DNA of 64,000 nt from Turritopsis dohrnii (taxonomy: Eukaryota; Cnidaria; Hydrozoa; Anthoathecata; Oceaniidae): NCBI GenBank assembly GCA_027922465.2, contig BQMF02000098.1, positions 930,001 through 994,000 of the forward strand, read 5' to 3'. How positions within the stretch are numbered: the stretch's first letter is position 1; each line of letters begins with the position of its first letter. This document shows, piece after piece, positions 34,076 through 47,436 of the stretch. The notes beneath the pieces were generated by a model. It saw nothing but the letters and a program-made list of their open reading frames with translations. It made no database searches and was not told the DNA's origin. A program made the position numbers and the translations under genes.

Positions 34076-36825
34076 CCCAGCCGGCACAAGACGTTTTGAA
34101 GACGTCTTTAATTCGTCTTAATTAGGTCTTCATAAGACGTATCTTGATAATGCGCATTTAAAACGCCCATAATGCGTCTTCAGAAGACGTCTTAGAATCA
34201 GACGTTTTGAAGACGTCTTATTATCGTTTTCGCAATGCCGTCGAATTCATGTTTTAAAGGAGGACTTGGAAAGACGTTTTTAATGCGTATTTAAGACGTC
34301 CTTGAATTTCGATTTCGCGCGTGGCGGGAAGAAATGACGGGGGTAAATATTAATAGTGTATTCGTAAATATTGATATAAAAGTTTCAAACTTGTCAGTTT
34401 TTTTTTAATTTTACAAAAACAACTATTATATCTTTCTTTTAAGTAGCAAAAAATTTTACATTTCATTGGTAAAAAGCTTTGAAACATTTTCTAATATTAT
34501 TGGATCTCCCGTTCGTCAATTTTACAAAATATTTCTGGAAGTTGTGATTTCTCATTGCATAAACCAAGACTTCGCTGGTAAATCGGTAAGTGTTTTTTAC
34601 TTTTTAAATATAATTTTAAATATATAAATCTATATGATTTTGTTACTTGAGATTAAGTCAATGTTTATGTTAGTTTGAGGGCGTGAGTAGTCAGTAGTGG
34701 AAGATTTATGCTTTATTTATAAAGATCTCTAGCAATATTTCAAGTTTTGAGTTTTGTTGTTTAACTTTATATTAGCAACTTACTGACTTTCCTGTTTCAT
34801 TCCGTGAGAGATTTTTTCTGTTTCAATTTGCTTTGTCGTTGGTTTAATGTAGTAGTAGAAGTGTTGTAATGTAATGAAGTGATTTGTGGATGGCTGATAG
34901 ATGATGACTGTGATGTTTTTGCTTGTAGTTACTTCAGAATATTCATATGATTAAAAGTGATCCTAGCAGTATAGTATAATGTAGTACCATGAAATTATGG
35001 AATCCTTTTTGAAGGATGAAATCATAAGTTATAATTTTTAGTAAATTAATCAGTAATTCATCAGAAATTTATCTGTAGTAATCATTTCTGATTAATAACT
35101 CACTACCAATAGGTATAGAAACCATCCACAATGACATTGCAAAAATTTTAGAACAAATTTTCGAACGCATGAAATATTTTTTTCCATTCAGAACTTTGAA
35201 GTTGTACGAAAAAGATGAATTTCTTAAATGATGGTTGTTTTACTATGATGGATGCAAAGTTTAGTTTAGACATTTAAAGTTCAGACATTTCACTTTGATT
35301 AAGATACTCTAGATTATTTTATTTTACCCAATAACTAGCGCAATAACGAGTTTTTGGAAAAGTTTGTCTGTCATATTTGTTTTTATATTCAAGATTCAAA
35401 AATAAAATTACATCAGTATCTATGTTATTCTTGTGTTTGTTGCAGTGATATTTAATTTTTGTGCTTGTTATGAGTTTGTTGTTCTGTCATATACACTTCG
35501 ATGATGTTTCGAAATGTCTATGGAGTTTAATGATAGACATGAATGTTTTGCCTGTTTTTCAGGTTTCAGCTAATCCAAGTAAATATATCAGATTCCCAGT
35601 ACGCTGTTAATTTAATACTGAAATGGTAATTAACTTCTTTAATTTAATTTTCATGCTTATCTATGCTTGTTGCACACATTACTTTATTGTGTGTATCCTT
35701 TCTGCATTCTGTTTGTTCTGTTCTGCTAAAAGTGTTTGTCATTCTTTATTTAGATTATTTTCCACCCAAGTTGCTTATTGTTATCTTAACATGATAACAA
35801 AAAAAAGTGAGAAGAATATATATATCAAGCAGTTACTGGTATGTGTCCTGTTTACTCTAGATGTTTTCATTTTTGTGATTGTTACAACACCTCTCATTAA
35901 ATAGGGTTTTTGTATTTTAGATTACTGTCAAAAAAGCTGAGGAAGAGGAAATACACAAAATCATGCGATGAACTAAAAACTGATCTTGTTTCACTGAAGG
36001 AAAACATGACAACAACAGCTGCTCCTGCTAATTGAAAAATCACCATTTTTATTTGCATGTCTTTTTGGTTGGTTTTCAAAGAGTTTCTGTCATTCTGAGT
36101 TTTAGTTGCAGTAAAATCAAACAAGAAACAGTTCCAACCCATGCCAATTTCTAAAATTTGAACATTACTTCGATTTAGCTAACCCTTTTTCAAGAGTCGT
36201 TTTTATACCTTTATATTTTATGAAAGACTATACTTATGTTTTACGGAATATTTTTTAATAATGACCAGCTTTAAACTTTGGCAGTGTTATGAGCTATTTG
36301 TTCCCCAATTAATTTATAAACTTCATGTAAATATTTATTTGAATAAGAAGATTTTATCATCAGTTTTCTTATTGATTTCTTTATTCATTCATTCATTCAT
36401 TATTACTGAAACATAAAGACATTGAAAAACTAATTATGAGTCTTCTGTTACCCAAGGAGAAACGCACCTGAAAACACATCTTAAAGTGGTTTTAAAAGCG
36501 TTTTTAGCAGATAAAATGACGTCTTTAAAACGTTAGAAAAAGACGTCTTAAATCCGTCTTAAACTAGTCGGATTTGTCCGTTTAGAAAACGTCTTTTTAC
36601 AACGTCTTAAAGACGTCTTGGAAAGACGTTTTCTAAACGTCTTAAAGAAGTTTTAAACGTCTAAAATGCGTTTTAAAAACGTCTTAAAGACGTTTTGGAA
36701 GACGTCTTAAAAACGTCTTGAAAAGACGTTTTCTAAACGGACAAATCCGACCAGTTTAAGACGGATTTAAGACGTCTTCCAAGACGTCTTTAAGACGTTT
36801 TTAAAACGTCTTTTTGCCGGCTGGG
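34076..36825. mobile_element. 2.75-kb inverted-repeat element with CCCAGCCGGCA ends
   Basis: The left end CCCAGCCGGCACAAGACG at 34076 and the right end GTCTTTTTGCCGGCTGGG ending at 36825 are inverted, flanked on both sides by AT. Both arms (about 34076-34330 and 36480-36825) are packed with AAGACGTCTT and AAACGTCTT palindromes. The interior (34.35-36.45 kb) is AT-rich with no transposase; the longest frame is the hydrophobic 35623-35904. It is therefore non-autonomous. The superfamily cannot be fixed without the transposase. Confidence 0.75.
35623..35904 (+). CDS. Hydrophobic ORF, 93 aa, inside the element (doubtful)
   Basis: The frame encodes two or three hydrophobic stretches (INFFNLIFMLIYACC, YFIVCILSAFCLFC, LLVCVLFTLDVFIFVIV), as expected for membrane segments but also for translated T-rich DNA. 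No family is recognised and no splice or promoter signal was seen. Probably not a real gene. Confidence 0.12.
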   Translation: MVINFFNLIFMLIYACCTHYFIVCILSAFCLFCSAKSVCHSLFRLFSTQVAYCYLNMITKKSEKNIYIKQLLVCVLFTLDVFIFVIVTTPLIK

Positions 36826-38522
36826 ATGAAATTTCAAGGCCTGAATCATAAAAAACTCTCTCGCCTCTATGTGGTTGCATGTGCAACTAAGAAAAACTTG
36901 AATGTAAATTGAAACTAAAAATATCACTCTGTAAAATAAAAGTGGGATGCTCACTATTTGCTGACATCAGAAATTGTGTTTTTGTATTTTTAAGAACCTT
37001 ATAGTAAATATAATGAAAAGCCTTAAACGGAGATACAGTTTGATACAGTTTAAACTATAGAGTTTAACTACTCATGTTTATATTATATGAGGGACTTGGG
37101 TAAAAGCTTTTTACAGCTATAATTTCGAAAAGGATGTGTCGAAAATGGGTGAAGAAAAATTAAATCACGAAATTGCGACTGGAAAGTTCATGTTGTAGAG
37201 CTTGAAAAACTGATCAAAAAAATGTATGGGATTGTTTCGATGAGACTAACCGTTGCAGAGATATCGTTGATCAAAGATTTATGACCAAATAAAATTTATG
37301 CCCAAATGTTGCGTCACCCCATCACCCATCACTTATTTTTCAATAATAGGCCCATAGCAAGGAAATTACGATACATATTATTTGATTGCTGCACTACCTG
37401 AATAGAAGTATACTAAAAAGCAGTCTATCTGCAGCCTTTCTAATTCAGATTCGTTTACCTCGCAAGACACGTAAAATCCATTATACGAGTTTAGAAACAT
37501 TCATTCATTGTCAATAAGCATTTTTTAGCTCTTAAATGTGTAGTATTTAAAAACATGTTCTGAGAGAGTAAATTATTCACCAAATGTCCCGTTGCTAGGG
37601 AGAACGACCATCATTGCTAAGGTAATTTTGAAATTTCCTTTGTTATACGCATTCATTTCTTCACCTTATGAAAGAATATGAAAACGAAAGTGGTACCAGT
37701 AGAACTCGTTTTCATGTTATTCAATGAAATTAAAAAAGTTTCTTCCTTTCTTTCATACGTCATATTTTCCAGATTTGATTTCTAGACGAACGATAAGATG
37801 GTCTGCCTGTAGAACAACTTGCCATACTCTCGTGTAAATCAGGCTTTATACTCGTTCCGTGTAAGTCATACTTGAAACTGCCTCAAGTAAGATGATAGAC
37901 AAGTTGTGGAACACGAACCCGAAATTGGTTGAGACAAGTGAACATCGAGATGAGGCCAAAAAAATTATTTAACAGTTTTCAGTTTTGTTCAAAATTATTT
38001 ACGTCAGCAAAAATATTGTCGAGGTAACTTTACAATTTCGCCAAGTATATATGTTGGCATTTACGTTGGCATTTGCAGAATGCCGATGCGAATTAGAAAG
38101 GTTGATCTGTAGCATAACTTAAAGTTGTTCATATTTTGGCTCTTGATGATGAAGAGAAGTGATTTACAAAAGAACAGAAGTGACACCTCAGAGCCTATAA
38201 TAATAATATTTTCTTGGCCAACCAGTGTTTTTTTATCTCCTCAAATACCACAAGGATACATGGAACGTTTTCAGTTTGTAGAATTCATTTGCATGGATAA
38301 TAAAATTCCTGTTTTTATGCTGAGTTTCTTCAAGTTCCCATAAACTTTCCAGACTTTCCTGTGGTCCTTTTAATTTGTACTTTTTCCTCATTTTTCCTGA
38401 CCATAAGAATCCTGGTAGAAGTGATGTTGTTTTGTAACAGCCAGACCGGATTATGTTCCTACTGTTTTTAAACTTTCTATCAAGGAATGTCGTAACATGC
38501 ATTGATGACAAATAGGACAGTT
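36826..38522. other. Gene-poor stretch
   Basis: No supported gene, RNA gene or clear repeat was found. Confidence 0.4.
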
Positions 38523-39009
38523 AGGTACATATCTCTAAAATGGAAATAATTACCATATGGGGAAAGTTTCCAGATAAGGAAAGTTCCAATACAAATACAA
38601 TACAAATACAAATACAAATTCCAATATGGTGCTCATATTGACTTTCTTGCTCCATGTTTTTAGCACTATCAACGCAACGACAAAAGCGACCACAAGTTTG
38701 CAAAGCTTTAGTCTACCATTATGGTTCGGTTGTTTCCAAATCTCTGGAAATCCTATCAAAAAAGAGTCGTTCTTCGAATTTCTTCGGTAGATTTCTTTAC
38801 ACCTCCGGATAAAAGTTCACATATCTCCCTAGTATTGTTTTAATCTTCGATTAAATGGTCGGTCTTCAGAACGCAACTTCGGAAATGGAAAAACGTGTTT
38901 TTGATTTCCTTTTCTGGAAATAATTTCCTTATTTGAGCCTTAGTTTTTTTTCCTTATCTGGAAATTCTTTCCCCATATGGAAATTATTTCCGTTTTAGAG
39001 ATATGTACC
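38523..39009. mobile_element. MITE with GGTACATATCTCTAAAA inverted ends
   Basis: The left arm (GGTACATATCTCTAAAATGG, AATAATTACCATATGGGGAA, AGTTTCCAGATAAGG) is inverted at the right (CCTTATCTGGAAATTCTTTC, CCCATATGGAAATTATTTCC, GTTTTAGAGATATGTACC), giving terminal repeats of about 60 bp around a 370-bp core without coding capacity. Confidence 0.85.
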
Positions 39010-40112
39010 AGACTGTAGGATGCAGTTGGGTTTGTGAAAATTTGCAGTGTTTTGAATCAGATTTGGAGAGAGAGTTAAGTACAACTGTGAACAAAAAGTC
39101 AAGTGCATGTTCCCCATTCCACCAGTGACCTAGTAACTATTGAGGGGGTACAGGTTATAGGTTAAAGCTGACTCGACTCTTACAAGACTTCGGTAGTTGA
39201 AAAGGAAAGTCAAGTATATAAAAGTCAAGTAAAAATACCAAATGCACAAGGTTAGAATCGCTAATTTTGGTCAAATTCTAATATTTACACTGACAACAGT
39301 CTGATTGCACTAACCTTTATCAACGGTTTGATTCATTGCTCTTGTAATCTAATTTTGTCGATTTCTCGAACTCTTCTAAGCGAACTCTTTAAGACTTTTA
39401 TCACTTTTTTGTCACACGAATGACGGCAATCTAAAAAGAGCGTATGGTTTCATATGAATTATTCATCCGTGACCTATCTTAATTCAAAACGCGTTAAACA
39501 CGCGAGAGAGAGAGAGAGAGTTAGGATGGGCATTGGTTGGCAAAACTGCGACGACAAAAAGAAGGAAGGCGACGACGCCTCTCTAACGCCCAATTTCCAT
39601 TTAACGTTGATGCACGATGTCACTCCACGTCCCCGCTGAATTTTTGTTGATTAGAAATCAGGCTTGGGCAACCTCGAATCCAGTAGGGGTTTCTTACCGC
39701 CATCCGCCGTATATTATCGAAAAGGCAAGAAAACGGATTATATAGAGAGTTTGAAATATGGGCTTTTATTACAAATTTGGCACCCCGTATTCATATATGT
39801 GCCCGGACGGGTGCGCTTATAAGACCTTTTTGAAGTTAGGGAGGAGGAGGAGGAGTGTTTTAATAAATCCTGGAAATCAACAATGTTTTCAAAAGATTTC
39901 TGCATTTCAAGAGAGGCAATGTGAGAATGCGAGAGAATGGAGTCATTTCAGAGTGCCTGTGGCGTCAGTTTCTAAAAGTAAAAATCGAAAATAAAAGTCA
40001 AAGTCAAACGCAATGGCACCCTTCGGCCAAAAATCTAAGTCGAAATTGAAATTCAAAGATAAAGTCAAACGCAAATTAAAATCAAATTCGAAAATGAACG
40101 ATTATTATTAAC
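39010..40112. other. Gene-poor stretch with a dispersed repeat end
   Basis: At about 39666-39735 the motif CAACCTCGAATCCAGTAGGG with CGCCGTATATTATCGAAAAG occurs. It recurs at 43787, 49114, 59423 (reverse) and 60988. There is a short (GA)n run near 39505-39520. No supported gene. Confidence 0.4.
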
Positions 40113-40440
40113 CAGGGGCGGATCCAGGGTTAGGCAACTTAGGCAAATGCCTAACCCAAAATCAGTTAAATAATCTTGTTCATAAAATTGTATGAAAAAG
40201 GTATGGTATTACAATAATCAGAAAATAATCAAAAATATCAAGAGATTCCCGCATCAATCCGCCCGATCCTCTTTCTTTCGCAAATAGGATTATTCTCCGG
40301 CCGAGGCGCGGCGCGCGCCATGATGTTACAAATTAATGTTTTTTACAGCTTGAGTTTATAGGTATTGATCTCTGCCCGGAAAATGAGTTCTCATAATCAC
40401 ATTGACAACACAGACTAGTGCCTAACGCTCAGCTTAGGCG

Positions 40441-40616
40441 AAGAAAATTTGCCTAAGGAGCCCCGGGTTTACACACTTTAATGAATGAACTGGAAGAAAA
40501 TTTGCCTAAGGAGCCATGGGTTTACACACTTTAAATGAATGAACCAGAAGAAAATTTGCCTAAGGTACAACCATGGGTTTACACACTTTATTGAATGAAT
40601 GGTCACCAAGTCAGCA
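40441..40616. repeat. Three-unit tandem repeat of about 60 bp
   Basis: The unit GAAGAAAATTTGCCTAAGGA plus GCC(A/C)YGGGTTTACACACTTT and AATGAATGAA is repeated three times inside the hAT-like element, near its left end. Confidence 0.8.
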
Positions 40617-42372
40617 CAAAATGACCGTGGGACCTTCGAATTAGACCCAGTTCAACATGGATTCGCTAGAAAACATTGTTGCAGCTTTTGATGGCAATAA
40701 TGAAGTATTAATTAGGAAATTTTGAATTAACTTAATACATCTGTTGAAAACTGACTTCAAAATCTAGGAAAAGCATTTTTTTTTCGAGTTATGTCTCTTC
40801 ATTTGCTTTTGCGAAATGAAAACATTGTGGCTGCTTTAAAGCAAGTGTTTTATTTTTATGTAATATAAATGATTAGCATGGATTATTAGCACCATAATTC
40901 GTTGACCATAAGTATGACGACAGTTATTTATTAGCTCAGCTATGTATATATAAGTTTGTTTGTGTCAACTGAACCGAAGCCTATTTTTTATTGATTAATT
41001 AATGATGTATATTATAAATATTTTTGGTATCTGTTTCTGTTAACCAAAGATCCATCTGTAAATGTTTATGAAATTACGTTTGAATGACTGAGTTTATAAT
41101 ACACAAAGTCATTGTTATTTTTCTGAGTTGTTTTGCGTAGGCAGCTGCATGGTTTTTTTAGCACCAGTATTTCTACCTGGTAACTTTTTTTGTATGTACA
41201 GTTCAGCATAATTTTTCTTGGTTTGAGATGACTGTCTGGTTTTGAATTTAAGAACTTTAAAAGGATCCTGTGTCCAAAATGATATGAACCAATACGATAG
41301 AGCTCAAAAGCCTCTTGTTAGTATATATAACTTACTTCTAGTTTCTGAGATATGTATTTAATTTTTGAAATCTTACATTCACTTGATGCAATGCATATTT
41401 TATGATCTATATAATAAGATAGTATATAGGTTAAACGTCTCATCGCAAGTTATCATTAATACAATATCTTTTTAATTTACTATAGAGAGAAAGGGCTTTC
41501 ACTCTGAGTGAGTGATGAGAAAATGAAGTTATAATATATTGAGAGTTTATACACATAAACAAAGAATAAAAATCTTATTACATCATAATCATATAATTAT
41601 TGTATCATTTTATGATTTTTAAATCAAAATATCTGCCCAAGGAAACAGAATTTCCTAAAACTATAAGACTTCTGAAACAACTTTTTGCATTCTATCATCC
41701 CTCGAAATGTCATTTTGGATGCAGGAAAACTTTAACATCTTTGGATATATTCTTTCATTTTACAAAAACCACCTACAGTACGTTATGTCTTCTTTTGAAA
41801 AAGGTAATTACATAATGTTTTAGTTTGACTTCTTGTTTCCTATACTACATTAAATTCTGTAAAAAAATGCTGTAGCTCTTATTAAAGAGGAAGCAGTACA
41901 TAATTTATCTGTTGCTGTGTAGTTTTATTAGGTTCTTGGACTTATCTCAGGGATTTCTAGAAATACCATCTTTTTTTTTATTGTGGTTGACATTAATTAT
42001 TTAACCATTGATCAATTTTAGGGTAGGGTATACTATTTAATTTGATGAATGCCTAGTGCAGAAATCTGTTTTTATTTTGCTGCCGGATAATGATCAAGGA
42101 GCTTGTCTCTAACTTTGATTTTGGTCATTTTACTCTATTTCTTAACATAATTCCTTTTCTTTTCTTTCTATCTGACCATCTTGACCAGTGCATAGATAAA
42201 ATATCGTGTATTTATCTGAGTGCTCCAATCTATCATGGTATAGGTGATTGAAAATTTATTTATTTGATTCATTACAAGTATGTTTTCATTTGATGGATTC
42301 TTCCTGTTCATGTACAAACAATCAAGAAAATGAAGAAGATAACAGATGAAGTAATTTATTGGTTATTTACAT

Positions 42373-42838
42373 AAGCGCTATTTCCACGACCACATTTGAT
42401 CGAAATTTTTCGAGCGAAAATTTTAGAGGAGAACAATTTCTGCTAGAAATATTTCGATAATAGAATTCCACATAAAAAATTGAACTTTATTAGCTGGTTT
42501 TCATATTCAATAGGAGATTAAAGATACAGAAGTTACTTCGAAAGCAACCACAAGTAGAAACCGTCTGCTATAATTCTTTTTTCTGAATTGTTCGACAGGA
42601 TTGCTATTCAATAGTTCAATTTAATACACAAATTGTCAACACATTTTTCACGATTTTGATTGGACGAATATTTTTTCGCAAAGCGATTTCGATAGAGAGT
42701 TGAAATTATTTCAACTCACATTCGCACAGTAGAGAAAAGAAATTTTTCGCTCGAAAAGCAGAAAATATTTAATGCGCATGCTCAATTTTTTTCTCCGTCG
42801 AAATATTTCGATCAAAAGTGATCGTGGAAATAGCGCTT
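42373..42838. mobile_element. MITE nested in the hAT-like element
   Basis: AAGCGCTATTTCCACGACCA (left) and TGATCGTGGAAATAGCGCTT (right) are near-perfect inverted ends, extending through TTTGATCGAAAT/ATTTCGATCAAA. The core contains repeated TTTTTCGCTCGAAA blocks. No ORF. Confidence 0.8.
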
Positions 42839-43132
42839 TAACCTCCAATCTGGCAGAAAATATTATTTTGGCCTACATAACGTAGTTCAATACATTCCAT
42901 TTATACTCAATTAGTTTTCTTTTGTTTATTTCCCTTATTCCATTAGTGCAACAATACAGACTTGAATTATAACACTCCTTATGTTAGGACGAATGAATTC
43001 GAGTTAATATTTCGAGCGAAAAGTATGCACTAGATTGGGCGTAAACTGGCGTAAATTACATCGATTGCGCCCTTAGGTGTGTTTGGCAAAAAAAATTTGC
43101 CTAACCCTTAAAAAATCCTAGATCCGCCCCTG

Positions 43133-46100
43133 ATTAACTCCGTACCTTTCGACAATTCTGTGAAAACTTTACACAGAGTCAAGGACGATGATGCATTTCG
43201 GGTAATCTCGGAAATCGTAACACAGTCACTGCTAACAGCCACTTTAGTGATCATCATGAGCTGGAAGAATGAGATATGGTTAAATGATTTTAAATGGGTT
43301 TTTTTTTTCAACCAACCCCGACGTTTTCTTGACGTCAGTTAATAGTCGTTTTGGTTGCGACCAACCCTGACGTGTGTTCTTGACATCGGTTAATGAGGGT
43401 TTTTGGTTGCGACGTTAGAACGACTATTAAACAACGTTGTATTGACGTCGTGTGTTAACTGGGCTATTGATTTTCAGAATCACATGAAAGGATTTGATTG
43501 GTTGACGTAAAGGATCAACTTTATCCGACTTTTCGAGGACACTTTCAGTTACGAGACTATTGCTTGTTGGCTTACTTTATTTACAAGAGCTTACAAACTA
43601 AGTTTTTATAAGACGCACTTAAACTTTATTTTTTAACCGTTCATGAGTTCGACAACACCCTTAAAATTTAAAATAAAATGTCATAGAGTGACAATCATTT
43701 GTGAATTGTCTGAGAGATATGTCTTAAGAATAGACTTTTTGTAAATCATGATATCTCGACCACGACGCAGTGTTTAAACAACCTCGTACCCAGAGTTTCC
43801 TGCCTTTTCGATATAGGACGCTTCCGTCCGTATGATGTTGAGTGTTTAGATACTCCTTACCACAAATTCATTAATAATCCATCGTAGAAGCCTTCGTCTC
43901 GTTTTCATGTTGAATAGCAATGACGTTTGTATTAGCAACAAAAAGTGATCATATCTCGGAGAAGAATTATTTTACGAAGTTCTTTTACTCTTTTGAAAGA
44001 ATAATATCTCAAACCCATTTACCCATTTTAACCCATACACAAATAACAAATTCCTGACCAACTCAGAATGATGGCATCATGTTAAGAAAACCTGCAAGCA
44101 AATGGGTAATTTGGTTCAGATGCTATCATAGAAATCAAAGATCTGTTCTTTAAACTACAACTTAATCAGCGAATATTGAGATATAACTTAAGATATAACT
44201 TAAGGAAAGAAAAGATTGCGGAGAAAACAGAATGCGGAATAAAAGATTTCACCAAAATTCGCAAAACTTCATTTCTTTCATGAACTTTGGTGATAATACC
44301 TTCAGTTTGAAAACTATGTACATTTTGAGCTTTTCAAACTGATTATGACTTTATGGGGATTTTTTCAAAAGATAGATTTGAATTGAATAGTATAAAGTTA
44401 TATTTTTTTTGAATGACTGACTCTATAACCCTTTTTCCTTTGTAACACGTGACTTTATAGTAGTGGAAGAGTTAGAAAAATCGTTTTAAAAAAAAATGGT
44501 AATAGTAAATAATTTTTTTAGTCCCCGTTAAATGCTCATTGAAAGTATGCCACGATTTATTGTAATGAAAGTGCACAAAGAAAGTTTTCAGCAGGGATAT
44601 AAAAATATCTCTGTTTTCAGTGAGCAAATAAAGCACTGTTAGACAACATTAGAAATTCCTTTGTACAGGAGAAGCTAGCCTTAAAGAGAGGCAGACCACC
44701 TGTTGTTGATTTACATAGCAAGGACTATCTACAAGCAATTCAGAGGTGTTGCCTATACAACTGTCGCTGCTGCTATCGGAAACACTTTAATAGCTAATTT
44801 TCTGTACTTTAGTTTCACGATACGATGACCTAAAAATCTAAAACAATGAAAAAATGAAAATGAACAGTCAGTCCACAGAAGGCTCGTGAAAGAGCTAGCA
44901 CATATTTCCAATACTGTCTGGTTAGAGATATCCACTTTCAGAATTACATCTTTCGTCATCAAGGTCATAACAATATCATGCTTGACATCAATGATGATGT
45001 CAAAGTTTAAGCTCAATCAATACAGTCGTGTCGAAAATCAATTTCGTGTCCGTGTCAGGTGTATTCAATCTTCAGTGGTGCTCCCTGACAATTCTAGATA
45101 ACTATTTGGAAAGCGAGCATGATAAGTTTCAATATCATAATACAATGGATAATGTTCTTTTAGGTAATGCAGAGTCTATAAAATGGATTCAGGAGAAGCA
45201 ACCTCTGAAGTAAACATTACCATGGAAACTATTTGTTTGAACAGCTTTAGCTGGTAGAATTGTTCGTTGGATGATATTACCTCTATTTTTGTTTGGTGAC
45301 CCTCTGGTTTTATGGTCTTCCACCCAACCAGCTGTGGCGGTTATGGTCTACCACCCAAGCAGTTGTGGCGGCACCGACATGGATGACAACATGAGAAAAT
45401 TGAAAAAAAATAATTAGATAAGCTACTTAGCGAATAAAAGTTTGAAGAACTTATTTTTGTTACAGAAACTATTTCAATTGATGAACACGAGAAATTTGCT
45501 TTTTCTTCTTCACTGGTATTTCTTTACGTTGCAATATTTATATCATTGGAAAGCATATAAAATTTCACGTCTGATGGTGTAAAAAATTTTGAAAAATGGT
45601 TAATATATAAAAAGTAATCCACCCTCAAACTCGGAGTCCCGCTTTTTGTAAATCACACTGTATTTTCGTATTTTCGCCACATCATCCTTTTGTTTCCTTG
45701 ATGGTGTAATTATCTTACGAAATTTTCCCAATAGCGTCATAAACTAAACTTTCTAACGAAGCTTTTCTTGAAATTACGTCGCGCCGTCTTCGATTGCTTA
45801 AACGTGGGGTCACCTCACTTTTTTCAAGAATGTTTTTTTTTTTACGAATTTAAAAACTTGTGACGTGTCTTGTAAGATCGAAGGACCAAAGTGATCCATC
45901 ATAGCTGAGATAAGCGAGACAAGCTCAATGTTGTGCTTCACATGACTAATGAGGAATTTATCATTTACAACCCGCTCGATGTTTTACCTATTAAAGAACA
46001 CATTACGTCATTCATGATGGAGCCTCGTTTTAAAGTATAATTTCATTTGAAAATTATTCCCGATTATCAGCTTTTCCGTCGATGACAGCTGTAGCTGTCC

Positions 46101-46587
46101 AAAATAAACTCGCTTGTTCATGACATGATAAACTCTGACTTATTCAATGATTAAATTTCTTCCTTCTCCTCGCTGTAATAAATTAGAGGCCATGTGTGAA
46201 TAGAAAAGTGACGTCATAAATGATAGGTTCAATGAATGAGAGTCCTGCTGTGCGTTCTGCAAAATATATCATCAGCGTAGAATTCACTTAAGCGGGTTTT
46301 GCGCATGCTCCGTTGCATAAAAGTATGATTACGGCACGGCTTATGCAAATTTCAACCAACTACACATATGCACCAATCCTTCTAATGTCTAAGATACAGA
46401 CTCGTTATAGTGTGTATAACGTATAACTGTCACCCATTGCTACCAAAACAATCACCTTGACGACAAGCTTTGCCTTTTTTTTCCTTTTTTTGTTTTCTGT
46501 TTTGGGTAACTGAGACAGCCAACTGACGAACAAATCACTCAACTGAATTTTTCATAATCGCTCCTCCTTCGATATCTCTAAAATATT
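43133..46587. other. Gene-poor stretch with repeat fragments
   Basis: Noted: a GACGT-rich block at 43300-43470 ending TTAACTGGGC; a dispersed CAACCTCGTACCCAGAG repeat at 43787-43855; an open plus-strand stretch at about 44669-44755 after TGTACAG (KRGRPPVVDLHSKDYLQAI), possibly an exon or transposon relic; a 33-bp tandem pair at about 45304-45368 (TATGGTCT(T/A)CCACCCAA). No supported gene. Confidence 0.4.
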
Positions 46588-46589
46588 TA

Positions 46590-46705
46590 CAGTGGAATCT
46601 CTCTATCAAAAATCTCGGTCCCTTGAACATTCTTTATCTCGAACATTCTCTATCTCGAACAAATTTTTCGGTCCCTTGCGAGTTCGGGATAGAGAGATTC
46701 CACTG
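46590..46705. mobile_element. 116-bp Tigger/pogo MITE
   Basis: CAGTGGAATCTCTCTATC and GATAGAGAGATTCCACTG are perfect inverted ends, flanked by TA on each side (46588-46589, 46706-46707). The interior carries TATCTCGAACATTC and TTTTTCGGTCCC, the same modules as the larger pogo-like element nearby. Confidence 0.9.
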
Positions 46706-47436
46706 TATTCGAATGAGCTGCTGAATTCGATCTTGAATGATCACATCATAGATGATTATTTAAATATGAATATAGATGGCAGAGAACAAGGAAAATTTTT
46801 TCATCGAGATTATCCAGAAGTGATCGCACCCATTCCTTAAGAGACTTTCTAGATAAAAAAATCTACCAATGAGCGATATAGTCATATTGTATTGACGACG
46901 TCAATACAATGACTTCTCCCTATGATGTGTTTGCATTAGATTGCAGAACTTTGTCGGTTCTTTTAATCTCTACATCAGATTCTGGAATATATAAAATTCA
47001 ATGAAAATTTTGCGTTGCAAAGGACAACTTTCAAGAGGGTGTAAAGGGCGTGTAGTTCACTTGGTATGGGTGGGTTTACAAACTTGGTATGGGTGTGTTT
47101 ACATCGTCAGTCCTGAATACAGTTGACTCTCGATAACTCGAACACTCGAAAACTCGAACAACTCGGTAGGTCGAACTTTTTTTAAGGTCCCTTGAGTTTA
47201 CAAGCCCTTTTGAGGCAAAAAAAATCTCGAAAACTCGAACACTCGAAAAGTCGAACATCTCGATAGGTCGAACTTTTTTTTCGGTCCCTACGCTGAATTC
47301 CTCTCGATAACTCGAACTTTTCTCAAATATTTTTTAAAAAATTCGAAAAGACGTTGTAATTCGAACGTTTGAATTTCGAATGTTTTCGAAAAATTCGAAT
47401 TTTCAAAACACAGAAGAAACGCATGAAAAACATATA

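Larger units (their letters stand above)
40113..43132. mobile_element. hAT-like element, 3.0 kb, non-autonomous
   Basis: The ends are inverted: CAGGGGCGGATCCAGGGTTA at 40113 and TAGATCCGCCCCTG ending at 43132, each joined to AGGCAA/TTGCCTAACCC. CAGGGGCGG termini are typical of hAT transposons. A 6-bp direct repeat ATTAAC flanks both ends, shorter than the 8 bp usual for hAT, so the target duplication may have mutated. The interior lacks a recognisable transposase. Confidence 0.75.

Noticed and set aside
38550..38759. Minus-strand ORFs with Cys/Ile/Val runs (CICICIVFVL)
   Set aside because: They translate an AATACA simple repeat inside a MITE.
44669..44755. Plus-strand open stretch after TGTACAG (KRGRPPVVDLHSKDYLQAI)
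   Set aside because: Protein-like but isolated; no clear donor, no partner exon and no recognised family, so listed only as a note.
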